Positions 17,643-26,586 of a DNA stretch of 64,000 bases are shown here, one piece after another. The stretch is taken from assembly GCA_021732085.1 (NCBI GenBank), contig JAKFVQ010000024.1:158827-222826 (forward strand), read 5' to 3'. Within the stretch, counting starts at the first letter, position 1. Each line of letters starts with the position of its first letter. Origin of the DNA: Candidatus Obscuribacterales bacterium. Lineage in GTDB: Bacteria > Cyanobacteriota > Vampirovibrionia > Obscuribacterales > Obscuribacteraceae. The notes under the pieces were generated by a model. The model saw nothing but the letters and a program-made list of their open reading frames with translations. It was not told the origin of the DNA and searched no databases. The position numbers were made by a program, and so were the translations under genes.

Positions 17643-18086
17643 GGAGTGAGCCAGGGAAAAGGGTGTTGGCTTGGCGTACTAAGTGGGTTTGAAATTCCTT
17701 CGAGACACATTATGTCCTTGCAGGAAATCTTTGGCAATACATGCATTCCGGCATACTTAGTAATTTCACCATGCTGTAAAAATGCTTGAAAACCTTCTGG
17801 GCTGATGGTCTTGGGGCGTGCGGTGGCGCGCGGGCCCACGAGGGTACGCGTCCCCGCCCTGGTGTGGGCGCCCAGGGCGGGGACCGACCCAATGTGGAGA
17901 CATCTACTTGCGTCGATGGACCAGGGTCGAAACCCGGGTCCATCGATGGCAAATAAGCGGCCCAGCCGCAACATCCTTATATGCTGATTGCAAAACAAAT
18001 AAGCTGATTGCAAGCAAAATGAAAGGTCATTTCAGCCGTCAGGATGGCTTCTGCGCGTTTATTTTTCTGTTGGGTGTTGCTTGCTC
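17643..18086. other. Intergenic region with a GC-rich core
   Basis: About 440 bases with overlapping open frames on both strands but no convincing gene: the translations are Pro/Arg/Gly-rich and lack SD sites. The central 130 bases (about 17810-17946) are strikingly G+C-rich compared with both flanks and carry the two hairpins listed separately. Confidence 0.5.
17850..17946. repeat. Pair of strong GC-rich hairpins
   Basis: The first hairpin has a perfect 13-bp stem (17850-17862 with 17872-17884; core CCCCGCCCTGG / CCAGGGCGGGG) and a nine-base loop. The second has a 10-bp stem (17913-17922 with 17937-17946), one A.G mismatch, then GGGT/ACCC closing a four-base CGAA loop. Neither is followed by a T-run. 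The composition suggests a structured RNA, a REP-type element or a remnant of a mobile element. Confidence 0.55.
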
Positions 18087-18476
18087 CTAACTCAGTAGTC
18101 GTTGCTTCTGTGGTCTGCAGAAGAGCCAATCGTCGAGTATGTTTGATAGTGCTTCCCGGCTCACCGGTTTTTGGAAATAATCATCCATACCGGCGGCCAG
18201 ACATTCCCGGCGACAATCGGTGGCTGTGATTGCCACGATTGGAACAGCTTGCAGGTTCTTCTGCTTCTCTACTCTCCTGATTTCGGCGCAAGCTTCGATT
18301 CCTGTTATTCCAGGAAGCTGCACGTCCATCAAGACCAAATCGAAGAATTCGGACAGGTCCACCGCCTCCTCACCGCTGATAACGCCATAACAATTGACGT
18401 TCATTGCGTGCAGATGGCGCAGAACGATTTGCCTTATAACCGCGTTGTCCTCGACAACTAGCACTCGATTTATCAT
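18087..18476 (-). CDS. Single-domain response regulator (CheY-like receiver)
   Basis: A 129-residue receiver domain without an output domain. The conserved residues are in place: acidic pair in VVEDN (about 8-10), phospho-acceptor Asp in LVLMDVQLPG (about 51), Thr in VAITAT (about 82) and Lys in DYFQKPVS (about 103). It should be phosphorylated by a histidine kinase, but none is adjacent. It begins three bases after the stop of the small membrane protein gene upstream, with GGGGGA just before the ATG, so the two are likely co-translated. The output is probably by protein interaction. Confidence 0.9.
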   Translation of the reverse strand: MINRVLVVEDNAVIRQIVLRHLHAMNVNCYGVISGEEAVDLSEFFDLVLMDVQLPGITGIEACAEIRRVEKQKNLQAVPIVAITATDCRRECLAAGMDDYFQKPVSREALSNILDDWLFCRPQKQRLLS

Positions 18477-18479
18477 CGC

Positions 18480-18665
18480 CTATTCCCCCGTAACGGATTT
18501 ATTTCCAACCATGCAGATAGCTACGTAGATGACGATGCCGGCTATGCTACCTCCGAGCATAACCCAGGCAGCACCGGCGTTCATGTAATAAAGAAGCAGT
18601 GCAAACAGAGCTGAGACGATGAACATTGAAGCACTTGCGAACAATAGAAGTTTTGCTTCACTCAT
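18480..18665 (-). CDS. Small two-helix membrane protein
   Basis: A 61-residue protein, almost entirely two hydrophobic helices (about residues 5-27 and 33-53) with short polar ends. A strong SD site (GGAGG, complement of 18671-18675) lies five bases before the ATG, supporting a real gene despite its size. It sits directly upstream of the receiver-domain gene in an apparent two-gene operon. No family is recognised; a membrane anchor or partner for the receiver protein is possible. Confidence 0.7.
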   Translation of the reverse strand: MSEAKLLLFASASMFIVSALFALLLYYMNAGAAWVMLGGSIAGIVIYVAICMVGNKSVTGE

Positions 18666-18908
18666 AATTACCTCCGAGTGAGAGACGCCCTTGCTCCAAG
18701 TGGAGCAGAGCTGATTGATCTGATCAAATTGAATTCAGTTGGCAAACGCGCGCTCAAGTGAGCTCCGCTTGCCGTGCTACGACGTGAATTGCTGCGGCAG
18801 GAAGAAACATGTCAACACGGTTTCTTTCTCATAATCCACGGTGGATACGCATGATCTGGATAAATCACACGACGAATCATTTGCGGAAATTAGTTTCCAG
18901 ATAGCTTT

Positions 18909-19250
18909 CTAAATCAAAAGTGCTCTGTGCACAAGCCACAGCGGGCGCGCATTTGCAATGAATTGGTAGCTGACTTTTGTCTGGCTGTTCGCTATTTTAG
19001 TGAACGATGGACTGAGACTAAGTAGGTTTGAAAAACAGGACGAAACAAACGCAATGAAACGCGGTTTGAACTCTGCTAAGTAAGCTGTTGCGCTTGCTGG
19101 ACCCGCGCTATCAGCATAATAATGTTTGGATGCGACTTGAAGCTCGGCAAGAAATTCAGGATTCATTTGCTTGACGAACGAAGCAAATGAAAACAGCAAT
19201 AAGCCGAAGATGGTGATAACGCTAGCTAAGGCTTTGCGTCGTGCATTCAT
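18909..19250 (-). CDS. Hypothetical protein with N-terminal membrane segment
   Basis: A 113-residue protein beginning MNARRKALASVITIFGLLLF, a basic N-terminus and one hydrophobic helix (signal anchor or signal peptide), then a mixed region of about 80 residues. The ATG at 19250 is chosen because AAGGAGGT lies eight bases before it; the SD sequence would overlap the longer GTG start at 19259. No family is recognised. Confidence 0.6.
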   Translation of the reverse strand: MNARRKALASVITIFGLLLFSFASFVKQMNPEFLAELQVASKHYYADSAGPASATAYLAEFKPRFIAFVSSCFSNLLSLSPSFTKIANSQTKVSYQFIANARPLWLVHRALLI

Positions 19251-19397
19251 TGCGCGCACCTCCTTCTATAAGAGTAGCAAATGAATTGACTAATTGCCAA
19301 CTGCTGAAAGCTTGCAGAAAGCACTAAGTAAGCACATCTTGAATGATTGTTGGAACACTAGGCAGTGATCGTTGATCAACTCTTATCACTTGAACGA

Positions 19398-20012
19398 TTA
19401 CTTGCTGGCGGGTTCCACTACCGTGGCTTTAACAATCTTGTCACCTTTGCGAATTGCCATTACAACATCCAAGCCTTCAGTTACCTTTCCAAAAACGGCG
19501 TATTTTCCGTCGAGTGAAGCGGCAGGGGCCAGAGTGATGTAAAACTGAGAGCTAGCGCTATTTGGGTGTGCGGTGCGCGCCATTGCAACAATTCCAGGTC
19601 CACTATGTGTGAGATTGGGGTTCTCTGTTTTAACTTCTAAGGGGATGTTTCTCTCATGACGCGTTTTGGGATCAATATAACCGCCAGTTCCATCGCCCTT
19701 TGGATCGCCACCCTGAATCACGAATCCTGGTTCATAACGATGAAATGTCAAGCCGTTGTAGAAACCTTTTTGCACCAGGTCAATAAAGTTGGATGCGGTT
19801 ATGGGGGCATCCTTTTTGTAGATGCGCATTTTGAGCGTGCCCTTATTGGTTTCCATCGTTACGATTGGATCGGTGACAACTTCTTTCTTTGTCGCAGCAA
19901 TTAGCCGTGTTCTAGACGTTTGAGCCTGGGCTTCAGGCAAGTACGCCAATAACGACGTTAATGAAAGCAAAGAGGCTAACAACAAGGTGGGGGCAGAACT
20001 TTTAGATAACAT
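19398..20012 (-). CDS. Exported cyclophilin-type peptidyl-prolyl isomerase
   Basis: A 204-residue protein with a signal peptide ending near LPEAQAQ (about 25-31), followed by a cyclophilin domain (about 48-200). Family landmarks are MRIYKKDAPITASNFIDLVQKGFYNGLTFHR, the catalytic-Arg segment FHRYEPGFVIQGGDP, and ASSQFYITLAP. It should speed proline isomerisation during folding outside the cytoplasm. It is a single-gene unit. Compact bacterial cyclophilins are about 160-200 residues, so the length is normal. Confidence 0.92.
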   Translation of the reverse strand: MLSKSSAPTLLLASLLSLTSLLAYLPEAQAQTSRTRLIAATKKEVVTDPIVTMETNKGTLKMRIYKKDAPITASNFIDLVQKGFYNGLTFHRYEPGFVIQGGDPKGDGTGGYIDPKTRHERNIPLEVKTENPNLTHSGPGIVAMARTAHPNSASSQFYITLAPAASLDGKYAVFGKVTEGLDVVMAIRKGDKIVKATVVEPASK

Positions 20013-20123
20013 TACTGTTCACTCCTTTTTCGACCGCATCACCAATTCCAATTTTCATCTTATACATTTGGTGCCGCTGCTTGCTAGTTTCTTTTCCTAT
20101 TTTGAATTGAAAATTCAGTTGAA

Positions 20124-21104
20124 TTATTCTTCGCGCAAGCGTGTTCTCTGAATCAATTCACGGGATGGATCATATGGCTTATTGATCAAAGGCGCATTCG
20201 GTCCCGGCTGCACGCCAGTGTCTGGAGTGTTTATTGGTGGAGCATTACGGGCGATTTCTAGAGTCCCCGTTGGGATGCCCAATGGATAAGTAAGCAATGG
20301 AACTTTAATCGAGTCAAAACTGAACTTGTCGCCGGGGAAATAAATGACGCCTTCAGTGTCCTCCCCTGGAAGAATGATTCTGCGTGACAATCGCCTGTCT
20401 TCGAGGCGTCTGCGCGTCTCGTTCAACCCATATGAGATTGGAAAGTCTGTTTTCGATGTTGTGTAGTGATCTTGTAGAATCGGTTCCATAAATCCGAGTG
20501 TGCCTACAAAAGTAGCGGCTAACAATGCTTTCTGTTTATCAGTGAATTGTCTGCCGGAGCTATGCATCGCGTCATCTTCGGACAAAGAGAAAATGGCTGC
20601 GCCGCTCTTTTGTGCTTGAGCTCTTTCGCCATCAACTATGATCGCGTTCTCTGAAAAATTCTGGACCTTTACTTTGACTGCCGTGCAGTTTCGGCAAGGT
20701 TTGTTTTGAATGAATTGGTCTGTGACACTCAAAATCGTCCCAACCGGTCCTTTTAAGTTCAGTTGAGTCTCTGGCGCCTGAAATTGATTGACCCCAAGCG
20801 GCAAGGTGTCGTAAGGGGGCCAAGAGGCTGGCTTTCCTGAGCCGCCTGTGGCAGAGGGCGCCATTGTATTTTGTTGAATAACCGGACGTAGCGGCGCGCC
20901 TGAAGCATCCGAATTCGGAGTTTGTGGAACCTGCATCGGCGTGGACGGCATATCGGCGGTCGGCAGGTCCGGACCGGAATAGTTCGCGCCTGACGAGTTA
21001 TTGCTTTGGTTTGCGCTTGTGCCGGAAAGCGGTAACTTTGGTCTTAAGTCCTGGGCAGATGCTGCGGACACTGCTGGCAAAATCAGCACACAAAACGCTG
21101 CCAG
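20124..21104 (-). CDS. Exported protein of unknown function next to a tRNA gene
   Basis: A protein of about 325 residues with a hydrophobic export segment (LAAFCVLILPAVSAASAQ), a Ser/Pro/Asn-rich linker (about 30-120), and a globular C-terminal region containing NKPCRNCTAVKVKVQNFSEN and IILPGEDTEGVIYFPG. The start is unresolved. The frame is open upstream through the whole tRNA gene to 21260, but there is no ATG between the tRNA and the export segment. CTG 21104 is used here as the most likely boundary; GTG 21089 is another option. No family is recognised. Confidence 0.55.
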   Translation of the reverse strand: MAAFCVLILPAVSAASAQDLRPKLPLSGTSANQSNNSSGANYSGPDLPTADMPSTPMQVPQTPNSDASGAPLRPVIQQNTMAPSATGGSGKPASWPPYDTLPLGVNQFQAPETQLNLKGPVGTILSVTDQFIQNKPCRNCTAVKVKVQNFSENAIIVDGERAQAQKSGAAIFSLSEDDAMHSSGRQFTDKQKALLAATFVGTLGFMEPILQDHYTTSKTDFPISYGLNETRRRLEDRRLSRRIILPGEDTEGVIYFPGDKFSFDSIKVPLLTYPLGIPTGTLEIARNAPPINTPDTGVQPGPNAPLINKPYDPSRELIQRTRLREE

Positions 21105-21127
21105 GCTTGCATTCGAGAAAGAAAATC

Positions 21128-21199
21128 TGGCTCCGACAGGATTCGAACCTGTAACCAGGCGATTATGAGTCGCTCGCTCCACCCTTGAGCTACGGAGCC
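21128..21199 (-). tRNA. tRNA with anticodon CAT, probably elongator Met
   Basis: A 72-nt cloverleaf is visible on the minus strand: acceptor stem GGCTCCG/CGGAGCC, D arm GCTC...GAGC, anticodon loop CTCATAA on a GCGA/TCGC stem with an A/C mismatch at its top, and T arm ACAGG-TTCGAAT-CCTGT. CCA is not encoded. The acceptor and T arms resemble elongator tRNA-Met. The anticodon stem also resembles the minor tRNA-Ile with lysidine-modified CAT, so identity is not certain. Confidence 0.9.
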
Positions 21200-21275
21200 G
21201 TTTATAAACGTTCAGCATACGCTGAACTTGGGTGAAAAAGTCCATTCTATAACAAAGCATTTCTAGGCTCCCAGA

Positions 21276-22631
21276 TTATTTAACTGGAGCGGCCGGCTGC
21301 ATATATTTTTCAATAAAGTCAGTGCTGACATCGCCTTTTTGGAACTGAGGATGGGACAGAACCTTTTGATGAAACGGAATCGTCGTGTGTATTCCAGTGA
21401 TGGCGTATTCGTCGAGTGCGCGTTGCATCCTTTGAATCGCTTCTGTTCTTGTGTTGCCCCAAACAATAAGTTTGCTGAGCAGAGAATCGTAGTTTGGCGG
21501 GATAGCATAACCGGGGTAACAGTGGCTGTCCACACGCACTCCGGGTCCTCCTGGCGCAATGTAGGCATCTATTCTGCCTGGACTTGGCATGAAGTTGCGG
21601 TCCGGATCTTCTGCATTGATGCGGCACTCAATAGAATGTCCACGGAATTTTATGTCTTCCTGCTTTATTGAGAGTTTTTCACCGGCAGCAACACGGATCT
21701 GTTCTTTGATCAAATCGAAGCCCGTGATAAGCTCGGTGACTGGATGCTCAACTTGGATCCGCGTGTTCATTTCCATAAAGTAGAACTTGTTGTCGGCAAA
21801 AATGAATTCTACAGTTCCTGCGCCTTCATAATTGATATTCTTTGCGGCCTTAATTGCCGCTTCACCCATGCGCTGGCGAAGCTCCGGAGTGATAACCGGG
21901 CTCGGCGCTTCTTCGATTAGTTTTTGGTGGCGTCGTTGCACTGAGCAGTCACGCTCTCCTAAGTGCACAACATTGCCGTGTGCATCAGCCATTACTTGAA
22001 TTTCGATATGGCGGATTGGCTTCAAATACTTCTCGATGTAGACTCCGCCATCGCCGAATGCATTTTGGGCTTCGGACTGGGCCGCACCAAGCGCCCTGGA
22101 AAGTTCGGAGGCGTCGCGCGCAACTCTCATTCCTTTTCCGCCACCACCGGCGGTTGCCTTGATAATAACTGGAAATCCGATTTCCTCTGCGACGCTGAAG
22201 GCTTCGCGCTCGTCATCAACCAATCCTTCTGTTCCTGGAACGACAGGTACGCCAGCTTTTCGCATAGTGTCGCGAGCCGATGACTTGTCGCCCATCTTAT
22301 TGATGGCTTCAACACTTGGTCCTATGAACTTGATTCTATGGTCAGCGCAGATATTGGCAAAGTTGGCGTTTTCAGCCAGGAATCCGTATCCTGGATGGAC
22401 GGCATCGGCCCCGGTGACAACAGCTGTGCTGATTATCGCTGGGATATGAAGGTAGCTGCGTTGTGCTGGTGCTGGTCCGATGCAGAACGCTTCATCAGCC
22501 AATTTTACGTGAAGTGATTCGGAATCGGCTTGCGAATAAACTGCTACCGTGCGGATTCCCATCTCGCGGCATGCCCTGATCACTCTCAGGGCAATCTCCC
22601 CACGGTTGGCAATCAAGACTTTTTCAAACAT
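21276..22631 (-). CDS. accC: Acetyl-CoA carboxylase, biotin carboxylase subunit
   Basis: AccC carboxylates biotin on AccB using ATP and bicarbonate, the first half of malonyl-CoA synthesis. The 451-residue protein has the N-terminal [20 protein letters not shown], the ATP-grasp glycine loop [14 protein letters not shown] near 160, the conserved block [20 protein letters not shown], and active-site residues in [14 protein letters not shown] near 290. Length equals the family norm. It follows accB by about 40 bases and efp is upstream of both, the common efp-accB-accC order. Confidence 0.97.
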   Translation of the reverse strand: MFEKVLIANRGEIALRVIRACREMGIRTVAVYSQADSESLHVKLADEAFCIGPAPAQRSYLHIPAIISTAVVTGADAVHPGYGFLAENANFANICADHRIKFIGPSVEAINKMGDKSSARDTMRKAGVPVVPGTEGLVDDEREAFSVAEEIGFPVIIKATAGGGGKGMRVARDASELSRALGAAQSEAQNAFGDGGVYIEKYLKPIRHIEIQVMADAHGNVVHLGERDCSVQRRHQKLIEEAPSPVITPELRQRMGEAAIKAAKNINYEGAGTVEFIFADNKFYFMEMNTRIQVEHPVTELITGFDLIKEQIRVAAGEKLSIKQEDIKFRGHSIECRINAEDPDRNFMPSPGRIDAYIAPGGPGVRVDSHCYPGYAIPPNYDSLLSKLIVWGNTRTEAIQRMQRALDEYAITGIHTTIPFHQKVLSHPQFQKGDVSTDFIEKYMQPAAPVK

Positions 22632-22671
22632 GTTTTCTTACCTTGCTGCTTTGATCAAAAGCCTCTGCTGT

Positions 22672-23163
22672 TTAGACTTTTGGATTAACCATAAAGAGCG
22701 CTTGTCCATATTCAACTGTGGTGCCATTTTCGACGAGGCATTTCACAATTCTGCCTGCTACTTCCGATGGCATATCATTCATCAACTTCATCGCTTCGAT
22801 GATGCAGACTGTTTGCCCGGGGCTGATTACATCACCGATATCAACGAACGGAGTGGCTGTTGGTGAAGGCGCTCTATAGAAAGTGCCAACCATTGGAGAT
22901 GTGATTGGAACAAGTGCTTTTCCATTATTCTCTTCTTCGTTCTTTGGCGCTTCCGGTGCTTTGTTTACGACCTGCTGAGCATCCGGCATTTGGACTTGAA
23001 GCGGCGCCGGTCTGTGCGCCACCATATCCATTGACACCGCTGCGATGGGCTGACCCTTTTTGATCGTTATTTTCTCTTCGCCCGATTCAATGGTTAGTTC
23101 CGTTATGTCAGTCTTTCCGACTACATCGAGGAGACTCTTAATTTGTTCGAGATCGACTTTCAC
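22672..23163 (-). CDS. accB: Biotin carboxyl carrier protein of acetyl-CoA carboxylase
   Basis: A 163-residue carrier with an N-terminal helical domain (DLEQIKSLLDVVGKTDITEL), an Ala/Pro linker (about 45-85) and a C-terminal biotinyl domain. The biotin-accepting lysine is in EAMKLMNDMPSE near residue 125. The biotinyl domain includes the protruding thumb typical of AccB (GTFYRAPSPTATPFVDIGD). It is co-directional with efp upstream and accC downstream. Confidence 0.96.
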   Translation of the reverse strand: MKVDLEQIKSLLDVVGKTDITELTIESGEEKITIKKGQPIAAVSMDMVAHRPAPLQVQMPDAQQVVNKAPEAPKNEEENNGKALVPITSPMVGTFYRAPSPTATPFVDIGDVISPGQTVCIIEAMKLMNDMPSEVAGRIVKCLVENGTTVEYGQALFMVNPKV

Positions 23164-23233
23164 CGATTTGCCTCACATTACCTGGTTGTTTTCTAAGAGC
23201 TAAAGGCTTTATCCTGACTAGCAGGGGCAAGCT

Positions 23234-23794
23234 TTAGACGCGGGTCAAATATTTGCGATTGCGCGTATCGACTTTGATTTTGTCGCCCACTTTCAAGTGG
23301 AACGGAACGGTGATGATGGCTCCGGTTTCTAGTGTGGCTGGTTTGCCGCCACCAGAGCTGGTATCACCTCTTTCATCCGGCGCTGTCTCGGTAACTTCAA
23401 GTTCAACCGTGTTCGGCAATTCTATGCCGATGATTCTTCCATCGTGCTTAAGAACTGTGATGCCTTCCAAGCCTTCCTTCAAGAACTCAACTGTATCGCC
23501 GATTTGAGTTGGGCTTACTTCAATTTGTTCATAACTGCCGTTGTCCATTAATGTGTATGCTTCGCCGCTCTTGTAGAGGTACTGCATTTCGCATTTTTCG
23601 ATGTTTGCCGATGGCACTTTTTCGCCTGCTCTGAAAGTTTGTTCTAGCACGTTGCCGGTTTCAACATTTTTCATTCTCGTACGCACAAATGCCGAACCCT
23701 TACCTGGTTTGACGTGCATAGCCTCGACTATTTGCCAGATGCCATTGTTATGCAGGATTGTCACCCCGGGGCGAAAATCATTGCTCGAAATCAT
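23234..23794 (-). CDS. efp: Translation elongation factor P
   Basis: EF-P relieves ribosome stalling at polyproline. The 186-residue protein starts MISSNDFRPGVTI, with the modification-site loop HVKPGKGSAFVRTRMKN; the lysine in PGKGS is the usual beta-lysylation target. The three-beta-barrel layout and the C-terminal block VPFHLKVGDKIKVDTRN are complete. The ATG at 23794 is chosen by alignment; six more in-frame residues upstream are not family-like. The many Pro-rich exported proteins in the window would be plausible clients. Confidence 0.96.
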   Translation of the reverse strand: MISSNDFRPGVTILHNNGIWQIVEAMHVKPGKGSAFVRTRMKNVETGNVLEQTFRAGEKVPSANIEKCEMQYLYKSGEAYTLMDNGSYEQIEVSPTQIGDTVEFLKEGLEGITVLKHDGRIIGIELPNTVELEVTETAPDERGDTSSGGGKPATLETGAIITVPFHLKVGDKIKVDTRNRKYLTRV

Positions 23795-24063
23795 ACTTTG
23801 CTGTCCCCACAAAAATCTGTCCGATGAAAACTCTTACTCTTCGGACGCCAAGAAGAAGGCCTTTTCAGGCCACGTGGAATTCTAGCACTCTCGCTCCCAG
23901 TCCCTGCGGCAAGTAAAAGCATTTCATTACAAATAACGATTTAATCTTTGTGTCTGGCAGCGACCCGAAACTGACCTAAACGAAAGCTAATCTGTTTGCG
24001 TGGAAGACAAGAGGTGTTCACCTTGAATTCCGAGCCGAAAATATGAATTCAAAGGTAAAAAGT

Positions 24064-24348
24064 ATGAAAGCAGAAGGACCATCTCCTAGCACCCTCCTTG
24101 CCAAGTCACTGATTGAAGAAGGACACAAGTTTTTGCTGGGAAATCAGAACGCGCAAGCCATCCGCTGCTTTACACGGGCGGAGCTGATTGGGTGTCGATC
24201 CAAAAACAACGAAGTCAAAATACTTGCAGTTATGGGCTTGATGATGGCCTATTGCCAAAGCGAGACACAAGGTGTGGCAAAGTCGCTAACTTCAAAGTTA
24301 GAAGTCTTGCTAGCGATGGAGCATTCCGACGCTCGGATGCTTGTCTGA
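24064..24348 (+). CDS. Small TPR-like helical protein, unknown
   Basis: A 94-residue protein predicted to be helical; the stretch EEGHKFLLGNQNAQAIRCFTRAE resembles a single tetratricopeptide repeat. The ATG at 24064 is chosen because AAAGGT lies seven bases before it; the ATG at 24043 lacks an SD site. It converges on the next gene. No specific function can be assigned. Confidence 0.55.
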   Translation: MKAEGPSPSTLLAKSLIEEGHKFLLGNQNAQAIRCFTRAELIGCRSKNNEVKILAVMGLMMAYCQSETQGVAKSLTSKLEVLLAMEHSDARMLV

Positions 24349-24368
24349 AGAATCAGTTGCTTGGTGAT

Positions 24369-24887
24369 TTACTCGGCGACTTCATCGTCTGCGGAGGCGA
24401 CTGGGAATTTTATGGGAATTGACACCAGCGAGATCGAATCCTCGCCAAGCGAATATTCCACTTCCAGAACCGTGTCGTGAGCATCTTCAAAGTCCATGCA
24501 CATGCAGCTGGATTGAACTACTGCCGTACCATGCGTTTGTCCAACTCTCATCTCGCATGGTGTAAGGTGCTTGATTTCGTAGCCGTATTCCGGGAATCGG
24601 GTTATGCAAGTTATATCTGACGACAAGCGCTCCCTGGCGTCAAATCGCTCCACATGCAGCGATAAGCGAACATTCTCGAGGGCGTACGCAAGATGACTTT
24701 CTCTTCCAATCAGAGGGCTGAGCGTCGCGGAAAGGTGTTTGACAGCGATTCCGTTTTGATGAATGCTTAAAGGACCATATTTTGTAGGCGTATCCAGCGG
24801 CATTGGTTGAAGTTTTTTACCTGGTTTTGTTTTCATTTGTAGGTACTCTTGTTGTTCAGAGCAATTGGCGTTGCAGTGGGAGAGCAT
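24369..24887 (-). CDS. Hypothetical protein, possibly a beta-rich PilZ-like domain
   Basis: A protein of up to 172 residues. The middle and C-terminal parts alternate short hydrophobic stretches as expected for a beta-barrel (LENVRLSLHVERFDA, GYEIKHLTPCEMRVGQ, VLEVEYSLGEDSISLVSIPI). This loosely recalls PilZ-type domains, but the RxxxR and DxSxxG signatures are not seen, so the resemblance is weak. The start is uncertain: the first ATG has AGGG seven bases before it, and a second ATG at 24836 has none. Confidence 0.55.
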   Translation of the reverse strand: MLSHCNANCSEQQEYLQMKTKPGKKLQPMPLDTPTKYGPLSIHQNGIAVKHLSATLSPLIGRESHLAYALENVRLSLHVERFDARERLSSDITCITRFPEYGYEIKHLTPCEMRVGQTHGTAVVQSSCMCMDFEDAHDTVLEVEYSLGEDSISLVSIPIKFPVASADDEVAE

Positions 24888-24939
24888 CTCCTGGCCCTGG
24901 TGTTCGGAAATTGGACGGGCAGCTCATCCTTCAGCTGGA

Positions 24940-24980
24940 CAAAAGAGTAGCGCAGTTTATTTAGCCGCTCTACTCTTTGT
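24940..24980 (-). terminator. Intrinsic terminator of the RRM gene
   Basis: On the minus strand a 9-bp stem AAAGAGTAG/CTACTCTTT (24970-24978 with 24942-24950) with a small bulge encloses an A+T-rich loop and runs into TTTTG. It lies about 40 bases after the stop of the RNA-binding protein gene. The mirrored A-run means it may also act on the + strand. Confidence 0.7.
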
Positions 24981-25017
24981 CTCTTAACTGATCACGAGCA
25001 CCGGTTGGGGCTCTGGC

Positions 25018-25305
25018 TTACCAGGTCTTACCGTATGTGGTTGCTGGTTTGCGATCTCGTGGCTCTGATAAGGCAACGAAAAGAGTGCGTCCATTGTGCT
25101 GGCTGTTGTCCAAAGTACGGATGGCGTCTTGTGCTGCTTCCGCTGTATTCATTTCGACGAAGCCAAAACCGCGCGATCTGCCGGTTTCACGGTCAGTAGC
25201 CATTCTTGCAGAAACGACTTCACCGTAGCTGGAGAAAATTCCGCTTAGATCGCTGTCTGTTGTGCTGAATGCGAGGTTTCTGACGAATAGTTTATTGTTG
25301 AGCAT
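25018..25305 (-). CDS. RRM-domain RNA-binding protein (cyanobacterial Rbp type)
   Basis: A 95-residue single RNA-recognition-motif protein. RNP2 is LFVRNL (about 6-11) and RNP1 is RGFGFVEM (about 45-52), with the aromatic RNA-contact residues present. GRSRGFGFVEM and the short Arg/Lys-containing tail resemble the Rbp proteins of cyanobacteria, which often respond to cold. The tail lacks the Gly-rich extension of many Rbp proteins. It is a single-gene unit with a terminator after it and a roughly 340-base upstream region. Confidence 0.92.
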   Translation of the reverse strand: MLNNKLFVRNLAFSTTDSDLSGIFSSYGEVVSARMATDRETGRSRGFGFVEMNTAEAAQDAIRTLDNSQHNGRTLFVALSEPRDRKPATTYGKTW

Positions 25306-25648
25306 TAAAGGTAAACCTTATAGAAGTAGTATTTCGGCCGCCAAGCGGCCACAGAAAAAGTCACGGTGAATTGGATATACATTGCGACAATGCGGTGACA
25401 TCCGTCTTTTGTGCGGTAATGTTATGAGGCACTAATGGCACGGCGGAGAAATCGGAATCCGAAAAGTAGCTTTGCACCTAAACCTTCGGCAATAGAACTC
25501 AAAGGTAGAGCAAGACAGCCTGGCAATTTCAAAGGTATCCTAGCATGAATTGCTGACAATTACTACCTTTTGAAATTTACTTTTTGAGTATTTTCGCCGC
25601 TCGGGAATTCAAGCACCGTCTGTGGTGTCACTTTTGCGCATCCTGAGT
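25306..25648. other. Upstream region of the RRM gene
   Basis: About 340 bases without a gene. It should carry the promoter and a 5' untranslated leader for the RNA-binding protein. I see no clear hairpin, repeat or small open frame with an SD site. Confidence 0.5.
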
Positions 25649-26506
25649 TCACAATCTGCTTTCATTTTCGAGTTCCGTAGCTTGGAATGTCGCTTCCGAA
25701 AGATTGGCGCTAACGCCAAATAGCGTGTAGACAAATGCTACAAGCAACTGTATTAAGCCCAAGTGCATTGCGAAATTCGTCAAGCTAACTCCTGCTATCT
25801 GGCTGGGAAATAGCTTGGCCAGAATGCCAATAATTACAGCATTACCGACAGCAAAGGATGAGACGCGCAATATGCCTTCGTACTTAATACCGATCGAGAT
25901 CATTTGCGCCAATATCAATCCGGCAACGCTAAAGCCGAACGCTTGAAAAATCTGGCCGGCCCATGCAGGCGGAAGCCGTAATGCAAAATCGATTAATGGC
26001 ACAGCCAGTGCACTCATTTTGAGAGTTTGCATGAAACTGTTCTTGTCCATCTTCATTTGTCCGGCAATGGCAAAATTCAGTACTTCTTGCTCGAAACCCT
26101 TAGAGTCCTTATTACCCATGTTCAAAATAATGCCAGTGTCGGTAACCAACGCCGTCACGCCTAGCTCATCCAGGCGCCTGCCTGCTCTTGCATTGCTAGT
26201 GTCGAACCCAACAACCGGGCGTTGACTCTGCGGATCAAAAACATAGTAGATGGATTCCTTGTCCATCGTCATCTTTCCGTTTTTGATCTCCATAATCGGA
26301 ACTTGTTCGGCGTAGTAAGGTCCGATCGTTTCAGCTTGCTTGTAGAAATAGATACCTGTTTGGATGGATTCGATGCCGCAGGAAACAGCCAGAACACAGA
26401 GCAAGTAGACAAAGCCTACACCTTTACCATGACTTCCCAGGTCGCGATAAAAATTTGTGGAGAAAAACGCCCATAGTGGCGCCTGCCAGACTTTGTACTG
26501 TTTCAA
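25649..26506 (-). CDS. DUF1189-like membrane protein
   Basis: A 285-residue protein with an N-terminal membrane helix (about 28-45), an extracytoplasmic region of about 110 residues (PIMEIKNGKMTMDKESIYYVFD and TALVTDTGIILNM) and four to five C-terminal helices. The sequence around IMEIKNGKM and the ALVTD segment match DUF1189 proteins, whose role is not established. An upstream hairpin-like GGGTATATTACCC lies near 26526. Confidence 0.72.
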   Translation of the reverse strand: MKQYKVWQAPLWAFFSTNFYRDLGSHGKGVGFVYLLCVLAVSCGIESIQTGIYFYKQAETIGPYYAEQVPIMEIKNGKMTMDKESIYYVFDPQSQRPVVGFDTSNARAGRRLDELGVTALVTDTGIILNMGNKDSKGFEQEVLNFAIAGQMKMDKNSFMQTLKMSALAVPLIDFALRLPPAWAGQIFQAFGFSVAGLILAQMISIGIKYEGILRVSSFAVGNAVIIGILAKLFPSQIAGVSLTNFAMHLGLIQLLVAFVYTLFGVSANLSEATFQATELENESRL

Positions 26507-26586
26507 CAGTCATCCTCCCTGCTAGGGGTATATTACCCAAAATAGGCAGGGCGGTTTCTGTAAGCCGACGATTCGCGTTCTTCGCT

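Noticed and set aside
17624..18013. Overlapping frames of about 80-130 residues on both strands in the GC-rich island
   Set aside because: Pro/Arg/Gly-rich translations without SD sites arise from the GC-rich hairpins; no frame is favoured.
21117..21260. Coding use of the tRNA region as the N-terminus of the exported protein
   Set aside because: A complete tRNA cloverleaf occupies it, and the translated segment is neither signal-peptide-like nor similar to known proteins.
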